This document shows, piece after piece, positions 18,615 through 25,693 of a stretch of 64,000 bases of DNA (its first letter is position 1; each line of letters begins with the position of its first letter). The translations under genes and the position numbers were made by a program. The DNA is from Amycolatopsis camponoti (lineage in GTDB: Bacteria; Actinomycetota; Actinomycetes; Mycobacteriales; Pseudonocardiaceae), in the NCBI RefSeq assembly GCF_902497555.1, contig NZ_CABVGP010000001.1, positions 434,001-498,000 of the forward strand, written 5' to 3'. The notes under the pieces were generated by a model. That model saw only the letters and a list, made by a program, of their open reading frames with translations. It did no database searches and was not told the origin of the DNA.

Positions 18615-18834
18615 AACCCCGTGTCCGCCTCACCGGGGCAACTCCACACACGAGATGCCCGCCCAATCACGCGAGATGCCCCGCCAGTCACGCGAGATGC
18701 CCGCCCAGTCACGCGAGAGCCGGGCCAATCACGCGAGATGCCCCTCCGCTCACAGCGGGCGGGCCGGGATCGGGTAGCCGCGGATGCCCGGCCGCCGCGG
18801 CTCAGCTCGCTCCAGCCGGAGCCACCCGACCGGC

Positions 18835-18875
18835 GGCGGCCGCCACGGGAACCCCCAGATCCCGTGGCGGCCGCC
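18835..18875 (-). terminator. Strong hairpin after the PPOX-type gene
   Basis: GGCGGCCGCCACGGGA (18835-18850) and TCCCGTGGCGGCCGCC (18860-18875) form a perfect 16-bp stem with a 9-nt loop, 12 bp beyond the stop of the minus-strand oxidase gene. There is no U-tract, common for actinomycete terminators. Confidence 0.6.
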
Positions 18876-18886
18876 CGCCTCCGACC

Positions 18887-19297
18887 TCACACGTCGCGGA
18901 TGTTCGCCACCAGATCGAGCGGCTCCCGGTCCCAGTCCTCCACCCCGAACGCCAAGATCCGCGACGGACGGATCCGGATCACGGCGTCGTCGAAGTGGTT
19001 GTCCGGGAGGTTCACCCCGGTCAGCCCCTCTGCGCGGCCGCGGATCTCCAGGCAGCGCACGCGCCACGGGTTCGTCGACGGCAGGTCGTCGACCACGAAT
19101 GCGACGTGGTCGTCGGCCGTCAGGTTGCGGAACTTCTTGCTGCCGCGCAGGTTGTGGCCGGTGACGTCGATCGTCTTCTCGTCCGGGTTGTACCGGAAGC
19201 CGACCGGGTTGACCTGCAGGGTTCCGTTCGGCTGCCGGGTGGCGAGCCGGCCCAGGGGCTGGGCGTCGAGGTACGCGAGCTCTGCTTCGGTGAACAT
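18887..19297 (-). CDS. Pyridoxamine-phosphate-oxidase-like protein, F420-class
   Basis: A 136-residue split-barrel flavin/deazaflavin oxidoreductase of the PPOX superfamily. It has the typical start FTEAELAYLDAQPLGRLATR, then PNGTLQVNPVGFRY, KKFRNLTADDHVAFVVDD and VRCLEIRGRAE. Family members of this size in actinomycetes often bind F420 and reduce or oxidise small molecules. The promoter contains a MerR-type dyad between the -35 and -10 positions, suggesting redox or drug induction, but no merR gene lies nearby. A strong hairpin follows the gene. Confidence 0.85.
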   Translation of the reverse strand: MFTEAELAYLDAQPLGRLATRQPNGTLQVNPVGFRYNPDEKTIDVTGHNLRGSKKFRNLTADDHVAFVVDDLPSTNPWRVRCLEIRGRAEGLTGVNLPDNHFDDAVIRIRPSRILAFGVEDWDREPLDLVANIRDV

Positions 19298-19312
19298 GCT
19301 CCCCAGAATTCA

Positions 19313-19332
19313 ACTTCAAGGGAGGTTGAAGT
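19313..19332 (-). promoter_or_regulatory. MerR-type operator within the PPOX-type promoter
   Basis: On the minus strand ACTTCAA and TTGAAGT form a perfect 7-6-7 dyad. It begins within a -35-like TTGACT (19335-19330) and ends before TGAATT/AATTCT, giving a spacer of 17-19 bp. That is the layout of promoters twisted by MerR-family activators. The start codon lies 15 bp further. One end abuts the stop codon of the SGNH hydrolase gene. Confidence 0.5.
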
Positions 19333-20411
19333 CAAGCGAACGGGCCGCCGAAAGCGAGTTCCGTGAAGCGCGACGCGATCAGCCGGTGCGCCGCCGCGTC
19401 CGGGTGCAGCTCGTCCGGCAGCGGGAACTCGGCGTAGTCCGCCGGGCCGTACAGTGAAAGCCCGTCCAGGTAGTGCAGGGCCGGGTCCTCGCGCTGCGCG
19501 ACGATCTGCGCCAGCGCCGCGCGGATCACCTCCAGCGTCAGCTTGTCGGGGCCCGGGACGCCGGTCGCCCGGAACCGCACGATCCCCGACGCCAGCGCCG
19601 CGTGGTCGAAGTCGCCGGGGCCGGGTGTCTGCTCGTGGATCGGGCAGTACAACGGCGAGACGACCAGCAGCGGCGCCGACGGGTGACCGTCGCGGATCGT
19701 GTCCAGGAACCCGTGCACCGCCGGGCCGAACGCGCGCGGGCGCATCACGTCGGCGTTGACGATGTTGATGCCGATCTTGACGCTGACCACGTCGGCCGGG
19801 GTGTCCCGCATGGCCCGGGCCACGAACGGATCCAGCATCGCGTTGCCGCTGAACCCCAGGTTGACCAGCTCGACCCCGGCGGACGCCGCCGTCAGCGCGG
19901 TCCACGTCGTCGACGGGCTGAGTGCGTTCGAACCCTGGCTGATCGAACTGCCGTGGTGCAGCCACACCCGGCCCGCCGCCCCGGCCGGCGAGACCGGCGC
20001 GTCCGTCCGCAGGGCGACCAGCGCTGTGAGTTCGTTGTGCGGCAACCAGATCTCGACGTCCTTGTCGTGCCCGGGCAGGTCCGCGAACCGCACGCCGCCG
20101 GGCGCGGTCGCCTGGGCCGCGAGCTTGCCGTCGACCAGCAGGTCGTAGACGCCGTCCGGACGCGGCGGCGCGCCCGGGTACTCGATCTTGGTCGGCACGG
20201 TCTCGAGTTCGATCACGCGAGCCGTCGTGCGGAACCGCAGGCGGACGCCGGCCGGCTGCGCCTCGGCCATCGCGAGCCGCTCGTCGGTGTTCTGCGCCCG
20301 TGCGCGGGCGGGCAGCCGGTGCGGCACCAGGCCGCGGGGAGTGTCTTCGAGTTCGAGGGCGCCGCGGACGATGCCGGCGGTCAGCGGGGTGGTGATCACG
20401 GTCGTGGCCAA
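19332..20411 (-). CDS. SGNH/GDSL-type hydrolase
   Basis: A 359-residue esterase-like protein. An N-terminal beta-rich domain (about 1-145, with RLRFRTTARVIELE and VEIWLPHNE) precedes an SGNH hydrolase domain with block I WLHHGSSISQGS (nucleophile Ser), block II GFSGNAML, block III KIGINIVN and the catalytic Asp-x-x-His in DELHPDA near residue 338. No signal peptide is visible, so it is probably cytoplasmic. It acts on an ester of unknown nature. It overlaps the 3' end of the upstream TetR gene by 16 bp on the same strand, so the regulator probably controls it. Confidence 0.85.
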   Translation of the reverse strand: MATTVITTPLTAGIVRGALELEDTPRGLVPHRLPARARAQNTDERLAMAEAQPAGVRLRFRTTARVIELETVPTKIEYPGAPPRPDGVYDLLVDGKLAAQATAPGGVRFADLPGHDKDVEIWLPHNELTALVALRTDAPVSPAGAAGRVWLHHGSSISQGSNALSPSTTWTALTAASAGVELVNLGFSGNAMLDPFVARAMRDTPADVVSVKIGINIVNADVMRPRAFGPAVHGFLDTIRDGHPSAPLLVVSPLYCPIHEQTPGPGDFDHAALASGIVRFRATGVPGPDKLTLEVIRAALAQIVAQREDPALHYLDGLSLYGPADYAEFPLPDELHPDAAAHRLIASRFTELAFGGPFA

Positions 20412-20968
20412 TCGCGGAGAAGGGAATCGAGGACGTCGAGGAGGCGGGCCCAGCTGTCCGCCGCCGCGGGCGCGCTGTGGTCGAAGCCGCCGTCGGCTTC
20501 GAGGGCGACGAACCCGCGGAAGAAGCTGCCGAGCAGCCGGACGGCGTGCGTCTGGTCCGGCCCGGTCAGGTCGTAGCCGCGCAGGATCGCGCGCATCAGC
20601 TGCGCGTGCCGCACGCCCGCGCTCGCCGCCGCGGTCTCCGGGTCGAGCCGCAGCTGCGCCGCGGCGAACCGGCCGGGGTGCTCGCGGGCGTAGTCGCGGT
20701 AGACGCCGGCGAAGGCGACCAAGGCTTCCCGCCCGGCCCGGCCGGCCAACGCGGCGGCGGCCCGGTCGGCGAGCTCGTCCAGTGCCAGCAGCGCGATCCG
20801 CGTCCGCAGGTCGTGCGCGTTCTTGACGTGCGAATACAGGCTGGCGACCTTGACGTCGAACCGCCGCGCCAGCTCCGACGGCGTCACCGCCTCGAACCCG
20901 ATCTCGTCGGCCAGCTCGGCGCCCGCGTGGACCACGCGGTCCGTGGTCAATCCGGCACGAACCATCAC
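20396..20968 (-). CDS. TetR-family regulator (WHG-type C-terminal domain)
   Basis: A 190-residue regulator. The TetR helix-turn-helix is at about 8-55 (AGAELADEIGFEAVTPSELARRFDVKVASLY, split by the turn). The C-terminal half has the WHG/TetR_C_33 look (FAGVYRDYAREHPGRFAAAQLR, LLGSFFRGFVALE). It overlaps the downstream SGNH hydrolase gene, its likely target. Copies of a GCCTAAAG element lie at its promoter (20982-20989) and in a perfect palindrome at 21003-21019, fitting autoregulation. Confidence 0.88.
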   Translation of the reverse strand: MMVRAGLTTDRVVHAGAELADEIGFEAVTPSELARRFDVKVASLYSHVKNAHDLRTRIALLALDELADRAAAALAGRAGREALVAFAGVYRDYAREHPGRFAAAQLRLDPETAAASAGVRHAQLMRAILRGYDLTGPDQTHAVRLLGSFFRGFVALEADGGFDHSAPAAADSWARLLDVLDSLLRDWPRP

Positions 20969-21002
20969 TACACCCTCCTTTGCCTAAAGAGAGTGTAGAT
21001 TA

Positions 21003-21019
21003 GCCTAAAGGCTTTAGGC
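21003..21019. promoter_or_regulatory. Perfect palindrome upstream of tetR, overlapping the efeB stop
   Basis: GCCTAAAGGCTTTAGGC is a perfect 17-bp palindrome 35 bp before the TetR start codon. It includes the efeB stop codon TAA. The half-site GCCTAAAG recurs at 20982-20989, closer to the tetR start, which suggests repressor binding. As RNA it could also serve as a weak efeB terminator (three-base loop). Confidence 0.5.
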
Positions 21020-22270
21020 AAACAGCCCGTCGCCCCAGTAGCCGGTCTTCGAGACGCCCGGCGGCACGGCGAAGTGCGCCGAACCCGTGTGCTGGACGTA
21101 CTCCATCATCGCGTCCTTCGCCGACAGCGCCTGCTGCATCGGCACGTACTGCTTCCGCGTGTCCCGGTTGAACGCCAGGAAGAACAGCCCCGCTTCGAGG
21201 TGGCCGACGCCATCGGAGCCGTCGACGAAGTTGTAGCCGCGGCGCAGGATCCGCACGCCGTTCAGCGCCTGGTGCGACGCCAGCCGGACGTGCGCGTCCT
21301 CGGCGATCACCTTCTCGCCGCCCGCGCCGCCGACGTCGAGGTCCAGCTCGTCGAACTCCGCGGTCTGGCCCAGCGGGGCCCCGGTGCCCTTCGTGCGGCC
21401 GACGATCCGCTGCTGGCCGTCGAGGGTTTCGCGGTCCCACGTCTCGATGTGCATGCGGATCCGGCGGGCCACCAGGTACGAGCCGCCGGCCATCCACGCC
21501 TGGCCGTCGGCGGCCGTGGCCCACACCTGGTCGCGCAGGAAGTCGGTGTCCTCGGACTTGATGTTGTTCGTGCCGTCCTTGAACCCGAACAGGTTCCGGG
21601 GCGTCTGCTGCGCGCGCGACGTCGACGAGCTGCGGCCGAAGCCGAGCTGCGACCAGCGGACCTCGGTGACGCCGAAGCCGAGCCGCACCAGGTTGCGGAC
21701 CGCGTGCACCGCCACCTGCGGGTCGTCCGCGCAGGCCTGGATGCACAGGTCGCCGCCGCCGCGGGCCGGGTCGAGCTTGTCCTTCGGGAACAGCGGCAGG
21801 TCGATCAGCTGCGGCGGCCGCTTCCCCGCGAGGCCGAACCGGCCGTCGAACAGCGACGGGCCGAAGCCGATCGTCAGCGTCAGGTGCGACGCGGGCAGGT
21901 CGAGCGCCTCGCCGGTGTCACCGGGCGGTGCGTAGTCGCCGCTGCCCACCGCGCCGTTCGGCACGACCTCCTGGCCCGCCGTCATCCGGCGCGCCGCGTC
22001 GGTCCACGTCTTCAGCAGCTGCCGCAGCTTCTCGCGATCCTTGGTGGTGACGTCGAGGGCCGCGAAGTGCAGGTTCGCCTGCGCGGGCGTGACGATCCCG
22101 GCCTGGTGCTCGCCCTCGAACTCGACGGTGTTCACCGCCGCCTCGGCGCTGCCCGTCGCCTTGTCGATCCCGATCCCGGCGGCGGCCCCCGCCCCGGCGA
22201 GCGCGACCCCCGCGCCCGCCAGGCCGAAGAGCTTCCGCCGCGAAACCCGCGTGCCCTCTGCCGACGTCAC
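21014..22270 (-). CDS. efeB: EfeB: deferrochelatase / Dyp-type peroxidase
   Basis: A 418-residue secreted haem peroxidase. The N-terminus has a twin-arginine signal (VSRRKLFGLAGAGVALAG), so it is exported folded with its haem. The Dyp motif is present as FGFKDGTNN, and the probable proximal haem-ligand His lies in RIRMHIETW. EfeB oxidises ferrous iron or removes iron from haem for the EfeUO system. It is the last gene of efeUOB, overlapping efeO by 4 bp (ATGA). Control by iron is likely through the iron boxes upstream of efeU. Confidence 0.95.
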   Translation of the reverse strand: MTSAEGTRVSRRKLFGLAGAGVALAGAGAAAGIGIDKATGSAEAAVNTVEFEGEHQAGIVTPAQANLHFAALDVTTKDREKLRQLLKTWTDAARRMTAGQEVVPNGAVGSGDYAPPGDTGEALDLPASHLTLTIGFGPSLFDGRFGLAGKRPPQLIDLPLFPKDKLDPARGGGDLCIQACADDPQVAVHAVRNLVRLGFGVTEVRWSQLGFGRSSSTSRAQQTPRNLFGFKDGTNNIKSEDTDFLRDQVWATAADGQAWMAGGSYLVARRIRMHIETWDRETLDGQQRIVGRTKGTGAPLGQTAEFDELDLDVGGAGGEKVIAEDAHVRLASHQALNGVRILRRGYNFVDGSDGVGHLEAGLFFLAFNRDTRKQYVPMQQALSAKDAMMEYVQHTGSAHFAVPPGVSKTGYWGDGLFA

Positions 22271-23406
22271 TTCGACACGACCTCCGCGACCTTGCTCAGC
22301 GGCTCGCCCAGCGCGTCGACGGCCGAGGCGAACGCCTTGATTTCGTCCTGGGACAGCTGGTTGTAGAACTTGAAGCCGTCACCGACGCGCGTCTTGTCCA
22401 GCAGACCCTGGACGTTCGCGAACTCCTTGTCCAAAGTGGACACCAGGGCGGCGTCACGCTCCTGCAGCAGCGGCCGCAGTGAGGCGATCGCGCCCTTCGA
22501 GCCGTCCACGTTGGCCTGGAAGTCCCACAGGTCGGTGTGCGAGAAGGTCTCTTCCTCGCCGGTGATCTTGCCGGTCGCGACCTCGTCGAGCAGGCCCTTG
22601 GCGCCGTTGGCCAGGTCGAGCGCGGTCAGCTGCAGCGTCTTCGACTTCGCGACGAGGTCCTTGACGTCGGTCAGCAGCTTGTCCGCGATCTGCGAGCTGT
22701 CCGGCTTCAGGCCGGTCACGTACAGGTCCTTCTCGAGCCGGTGGAAGCCGGTGAACTGCTGGCCCTGCTCGAGATCGGCCTCGCGGACGTCGATGGCCGG
22801 GTCCAGGTCGCCGAACTTCTCGGCGACCGGCTCGATGCGCTCGTAGTAGGTGCGGGTGCGCGCGTACGCGGCCTTCGCCTCGTCGACCTTGCCGGCCTTG
22901 ACGAGGTCGACGAACTTGGCCGTCTCCTCTTCGAGGGCGGCGGTGTTGTTCGCGATGTAGTCGTTGTAGCTCTTGGTCGCCTGGGCCTTCTGCGCGTTCG
23001 CGTCGTTCTGCTTGGGCGCGCCGCCGGTGACGGTGAAGTCGCCGCGGATGCCGTTGCCCGCCATGCCCGGCTTGCACGCGGTCTGGTACTTGCCGGCGTC
23101 GGCGACCTCGACGATCAGCCGCCGGTTCAGCCCGGGCGCGATGTTCTCGACCTCGCCCATGATCCGGTCGCCTTCGGCGTAGAGGTAGAACTCCGTGACC
23201 TTGCTGCCCTTGTTGGTGATCTCGAAGGTCAGGTTGCCCGCGGCGGCCGCGTTCGCCGAGACTTCGCACGCGGTGTCGGACGCCGACACCTTGATCGGGC
23301 CGCCTGCCGCCGCGGCACCGGCGGTGTCGCTCTTGCTGTCGCAGGCGGACAGCGCCACCAGGGCGGCGGCGCCGGCCACGACGGCCAGCGGGGTGGTCTT
23401 GCGCAC
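22267..23406 (-). CDS. efeO: EfeO: iron uptake lipoprotein (cupredoxin plus M75 domain)
   Basis: About 379 residues. A lipobox ending LVALSAC precedes an N-terminal cupredoxin-like domain (about 40-130) with candidate metal ligands Cys and Met, then an imelysin-like M75 domain containing the conserved HxxE motif in FTGFHRLEKDLY. It captures iron outside the membrane and hands it to EfeU. GTG 23406 is preferred over the GTG at 23412 because AAGGAG lies 5 nt before it, while it would abut the earlier GTG. Only 2 bp separate it from the efeU stop. Confidence 0.95.
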   Translation of the reverse strand: MRKTTPLAVVAGAAALVALSACDSKSDTAGAAAAGGPIKVSASDTACEVSANAAAAGNLTFEITNKGSKVTEFYLYAEGDRIMGEVENIAPGLNRRLIVEVADAGKYQTACKPGMAGNGIRGDFTVTGGAPKQNDANAQKAQATKSYNDYIANNTAALEEETAKFVDLVKAGKVDEAKAAYARTRTYYERIEPVAEKFGDLDPAIDVREADLEQGQQFTGFHRLEKDLYVTGLKPDSSQIADKLLTDVKDLVAKSKTLQLTALDLANGAKGLLDEVATGKITGEEETFSHTDLWDFQANVDGSKGAIASLRPLLQERDAALVSTLDKEFANVQGLLDKTRVGDGFKFYNQLSQDEIKAFASAVDALGEPLSKVAEVVSK

Positions 23407-23408
23407 GG

Positions 23409-24254
23409 TCACTCCTTCGAGGCGGCCGCGGCGACGGGTGCCGGCGCGGTCTTCTTGCTGGGCTTGAGGAACAGGGGAAGCACGATGACGACGTAGGCGA
23501 CCCACGCGACGGCCTGCAGCACGGTCGTCTGCTGCGAGTAGTTGAAGATGCCCTTGAGCAGGGCGCCGTACCAGGACGTCTCGGGCAGCGCGTTAGACGC
23601 GTCGAACGCGAGAGTGTCGATGCCCGGCAGGAACGCGGCCTCCTGCAGGTCGTGCAGGCCGTAGCCGAGCACGCCCGCGGCGACGAACACGAGCAGGACG
23701 CCGGTGATCGTGAAGAACTTCGCCAGGTTGAACCGGACGGCGCCCTTGTAGAGCAGCCACGCCAGGAGCACCGCCACCACGATGCCGACGGCGAAGCCGA
23801 TCAGCGGCTGCACGGTGTCCGACTGCGCGGTCTGGACGGCGGAGTAGAAGAAGACCGCGGTCTCCAGGCCTTCACGCCCGACCGCGAGGAACGACAGCAG
23901 CAGCACGGCCATCGGGCCGACGTCCAGCGCGTCGTCCATCTTCCCGCGCAGCTCGGCCGCGATGCTCTTGGACGCCTTGCGCATCCAGAAGATCATCGCC
24001 GTCACGAACACGACCGCGATGATCGACAGGCTGCCGCCGAGCAGCTCCTGGTGCTCGAACGACAGCTGGGCGGTCGTGTAGGTGAGGATCGCGCCGACGG
24101 CGACCGACAGCAGCACCGCGGCGCCGACGCCCGGCCACACCCAGCGCAGCGCGTGGCGGCGCTCGGTCTTCACGAGGAAGGCCACGAGGATGCTGACGAC
24201 CAGGGCGGCCTCCAGGCCTTCCCGCAGCCCGATCAGCGCGCTCGAGAACAACAC
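23409..24254 (-). CDS. efeU: EfeU: Ftr1-type iron permease
   Basis: A 281-residue, seven-segment permease. Both REXXE iron-binding motifs are present: LREGLEAALV near residue 12 and VGREGLETAV near residue 130. The GTG at 24254 fits the usual short N-terminus and has GGGAGG upstream; a longer frame to 24356 would run through the iron box. It imports iron with EfeO and EfeB. The two iron boxes upstream mark it as an iron-repressed operon. Confidence 0.95.
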   Translation of the reverse strand: MLFSSALIGLREGLEAALVVSILVAFLVKTERRHALRWVWPGVGAAVLLSVAVGAILTYTTAQLSFEHQELLGGSLSIIAVVFVTAMIFWMRKASKSIAAELRGKMDDALDVGPMAVLLLSFLAVGREGLETAVFFYSAVQTAQSDTVQPLIGFAVGIVVAVLLAWLLYKGAVRFNLAKFFTITGVLLVFVAAGVLGYGLHDLQEAAFLPGIDTLAFDASNALPETSWYGALLKGIFNYSQQTTVLQAVAWVAYVVIVLPLFLKPSKKTAPAPVAAAASKE

Positions 24255-24292
24255 CGGTTCCGCCTCCCTGAGTTTCTGGTACCAGGAAGTTT

Positions 24293-24311
24293 TTAGGTAA
24301 GGCTCACCTGT
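24293..24311 (-). promoter_or_regulatory. Iron box 1 (DmdR/IdeR-type) upstream of efeU
   Basis: TTAGGTAAGGCTCACCTGT closely matches the 19-bp actinobacterial iron box TTAGGTTAGGCTAACCTAA. It ends about 40 bp before the efeU start, suiting repression when iron is plentiful. Confidence 0.8.
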
Positions 24312-24375
24312 AAGTCCAGCGAGCGTACGTCCCGTCGAAACGATGCAAACGGACAAATGGGACTCAGTGCGGAAG

Positions 24376-24394
24376 TTAGGTTAGGGTAACCGCA
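24376..24394 (-). promoter_or_regulatory. Iron box 2 upstream of efeU
   Basis: TTAGGTTAGGGTAACCGCA matches most positions of the iron-box consensus, especially the left half. It lies 65 bp further from efeU than box 1. Together they suggest cooperative DmdR/IdeR binding. Confidence 0.65.
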
Positions 24395-24498
24395 GGTCAG
24401 GGCCTTGCGCGTCGACTCGATAACGAATTTTGTGACGTCGCTGGCAGCGGACCTGTTTTTACCCTCCGCTTGCCCTGGTCAGGCGACCGAGGGTCCGA

Positions 24499-24590
24499 TG
24501 AGGCTTATTCAGCCGTCGCCCGCCGCACGGCTCTCGCGTGGACCTCCGGTTTGCGCGTGGGCAGCGCCGGGCTGACCAGAATAAGCCTCA
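24499..24590. repeat. 12-bp inverted repeat flanking a 68-bp GC-rich segment
   Basis: TGAGGCTTATTC (24499-24510) and GAATAAGCCTCA (24579-24590) are perfect inverted copies, and CTGGTCAG (24475-24482) is inverted as CTGACCAG (24572-24579) beside the right arm. The segment lies between the efe promoter region and the lytic transglycosylase gene. It could fold into a long structured leader or be a small mobile remnant. The rest of the 364-bp gap 24255-24618 holds the two iron boxes and nothing else recognised. Confidence 0.5.
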
Positions 24591-24618
24591 CTCTTGAGTG
24601 GCTCCGTAACCTGATCGG

Positions 24619-25464
24619 GTGGCCGAAACCGCTCAGCCGACCGTCACGCCCCCGCAGTCGCCTCCGGGCGGTCCGCCGCGGCGCTATCTGAGCCGGGCGG
24701 CCCTCGCGCTGGCGCTCGTGGTCACCGGCGTCGTCCTGGTCGTCACGATCGGCATCCGGAACCCGGACACCCCGGCCGCGCCCCCGCCGGCGCAACCGGC
24801 GCTGGCCATCCCGGAGCAGCGGCCGCAGCCGGGCGCCGAGTCGCCGCGCGCCGGGCTCGCCGCGCCGGTCGACCGGCCGGCGGTGTCCGACCAGGCCGAG
24901 CTGGACGCGTGGGCGAAGCGCGTCGCGGACAAGACGCACCTCCCAGGGCGCGTGCTCGCCGCGTACGGGCGGGCGGAGATGTGGATGCAGCGGCAGAAGC
25001 CGACGTGCCACCTGTCGTGGGCGACCCTCGCGGGCATCGGCCGGGTCGAGGCCGGGCGCGGGGACTTCGACCTTTCGGCGATCGGCGCGGACGGCCGCGT
25101 CGCGAAGCCGGTGGTCGGCCCGCCGCTGGACGGCTCGCCCGGCGTCCCGGCGGTGCACGACACCGACGGCGGCAAGCTCGACGGCGACAAGTCGTGGGAC
25201 CACGCGATCGGGCCGCTGCAGTTCCTGCCGTCGACGTGGAAGAAGTACCAGGAGCGGGCCAACGGCGACGGCGGCACCCCGGACCCGCAGAACGTGGACG
25301 ACGCGTCGTTCACGGCGGCGCGCTACCTGTGTTCGGGCGGCGACGACCTGGGCGCCCCGGCGGGCTGGTGGCGCGCGATCTTGTTCTACAACTCGGGAAT
25401 CGCGTACGGCCAGGACGTCTTCAGCGCGGCGGACGCCTACGCGGAGGCGAGCGTCGCGCCGTGA
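24619..25464 (+). CDS. Membrane-anchored lytic murein transglycosylase
   Basis: A 281-residue cell-wall enzyme. One transmembrane anchor (about 33-52, LALALVVTGVVLVVTIGI) follows a Pro-rich N-terminus; a Pro/Ala linker precedes the catalytic domain. The MltB/SLT-type core shows CHLSWATLAGIGRVEAGRG, whose Glu is the probable catalytic acid, AIGPLQFLPSTWKKY, and ARYLCSGGDDLG. It cleaves peptidoglycan glycan strands with formation of anhydro-muramic ends. The GTG start follows a TAACCT -10-like box by 6 nt, so the message is probably leaderless. It is paralogous to the enzyme at 29304. Confidence 0.88.
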   Translation: MAETAQPTVTPPQSPPGGPPRRYLSRAALALALVVTGVVLVVTIGIRNPDTPAAPPPAQPALAIPEQRPQPGAESPRAGLAAPVDRPAVSDQAELDAWAKRVADKTHLPGRVLAAYGRAEMWMQRQKPTCHLSWATLAGIGRVEAGRGDFDLSAIGADGRVAKPVVGPPLDGSPGVPAVHDTDGGKLDGDKSWDHAIGPLQFLPSTWKKYQERANGDGGTPDPQNVDDASFTAARYLCSGGDDLGAPAGWWRAILFYNSGIAYGQDVFSAADAYAEASVAP

Positions 25465-25465
25465 G

Positions 25466-25558
25466 TCAGAGCTCCCGGTCGGCGAACAGCGGTGTGACAG
25501 CCATGAGCACCAGCAGCAGCAAGCCGGCGTAAGCACCCAGTGTGGCGAAGATCGACAT
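25466..25558 (-). CDS. 30-residue single-span membrane protein
   Basis: An ATG at 25558 opens a 30-codon frame ending in TGA at 25466, read as MSIFATLGAYAGLLLLVLMA and then a short tail VTPLFADREL. A strong Shine-Dalgarno GGGAGG sits about 9 nt upstream. About 22 central residues are hydrophobic, enough for one membrane span. Size and pattern recall KdpF-type small subunits, but no kdp genes are nearby. It is convergent with the lytic transglycosylase gene, one base apart. Function unknown. Confidence 0.55.
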   Translation of the reverse strand: MSIFATLGAYAGLLLLVLMAVTPLFADREL

Positions 25559-25693
25559 TTCCGGTTCCTCCCTGATTCGGTCTGGAACCAGCTTCGCCGG
25601 AAGAGGGGGTGCCGCGGATCGGCCGAGGGGCCCGGCCCGATCGGCCGAAAGTCTGATCTCCGGCGGGCCGAACGGCCCTGGTGGCCGGATCGA

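Larger units (their letters stand above)
17379..18646 (+). mobile_element. IS3-family insertion sequence, apparently intact
   Basis: A 1268-bp element. The left end TGGGGTTGCCCC (17379-17390) and the inverted right end GGGGCAACTCCA (18635-18646) match at 11 of 12 positions, and a further GGACAC block is shared inside. It is flanked by the direct repeat CACA (17375-17378 and 18647-18650), a 4-bp target-site duplication. It encodes OrfA and OrfB in the usual two-frame arrangement with no disruption, so it may still be mobile. The perfect duplication suggests a recent insertion. Confidence 0.88.
17361..18757. repeat. 21-bp tandem repeat, six units, split by an IS element
   Basis: The units start GATGCCC, end TCACGCGA and have a 21-bp period. 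Unit 1 is 17361-17378 plus 18651-18653; units 2-6 start at 18654, 18675, 18696, 18717 (20 bp) and 18737. Removing the IS and one copy of its 4-bp target duplication restores unit 1 to exactly 21 bp. The array is non-coding and lies between the end of the ABC operon and the convergent PPOX-type gene. There are no spacers of CRISPR type. Confidence 0.8.

Noticed and set aside
18654..18757. CRISPR array
   Set aside because: The repeats are directly adjacent, with no unique spacers and no cas genes.
25466..25558. kdpF, subunit of the potassium ATPase
   Set aside because: Size and single span fit, but there is no kdpA, kdpB or kdpC nearby and the sequence has no specific match.
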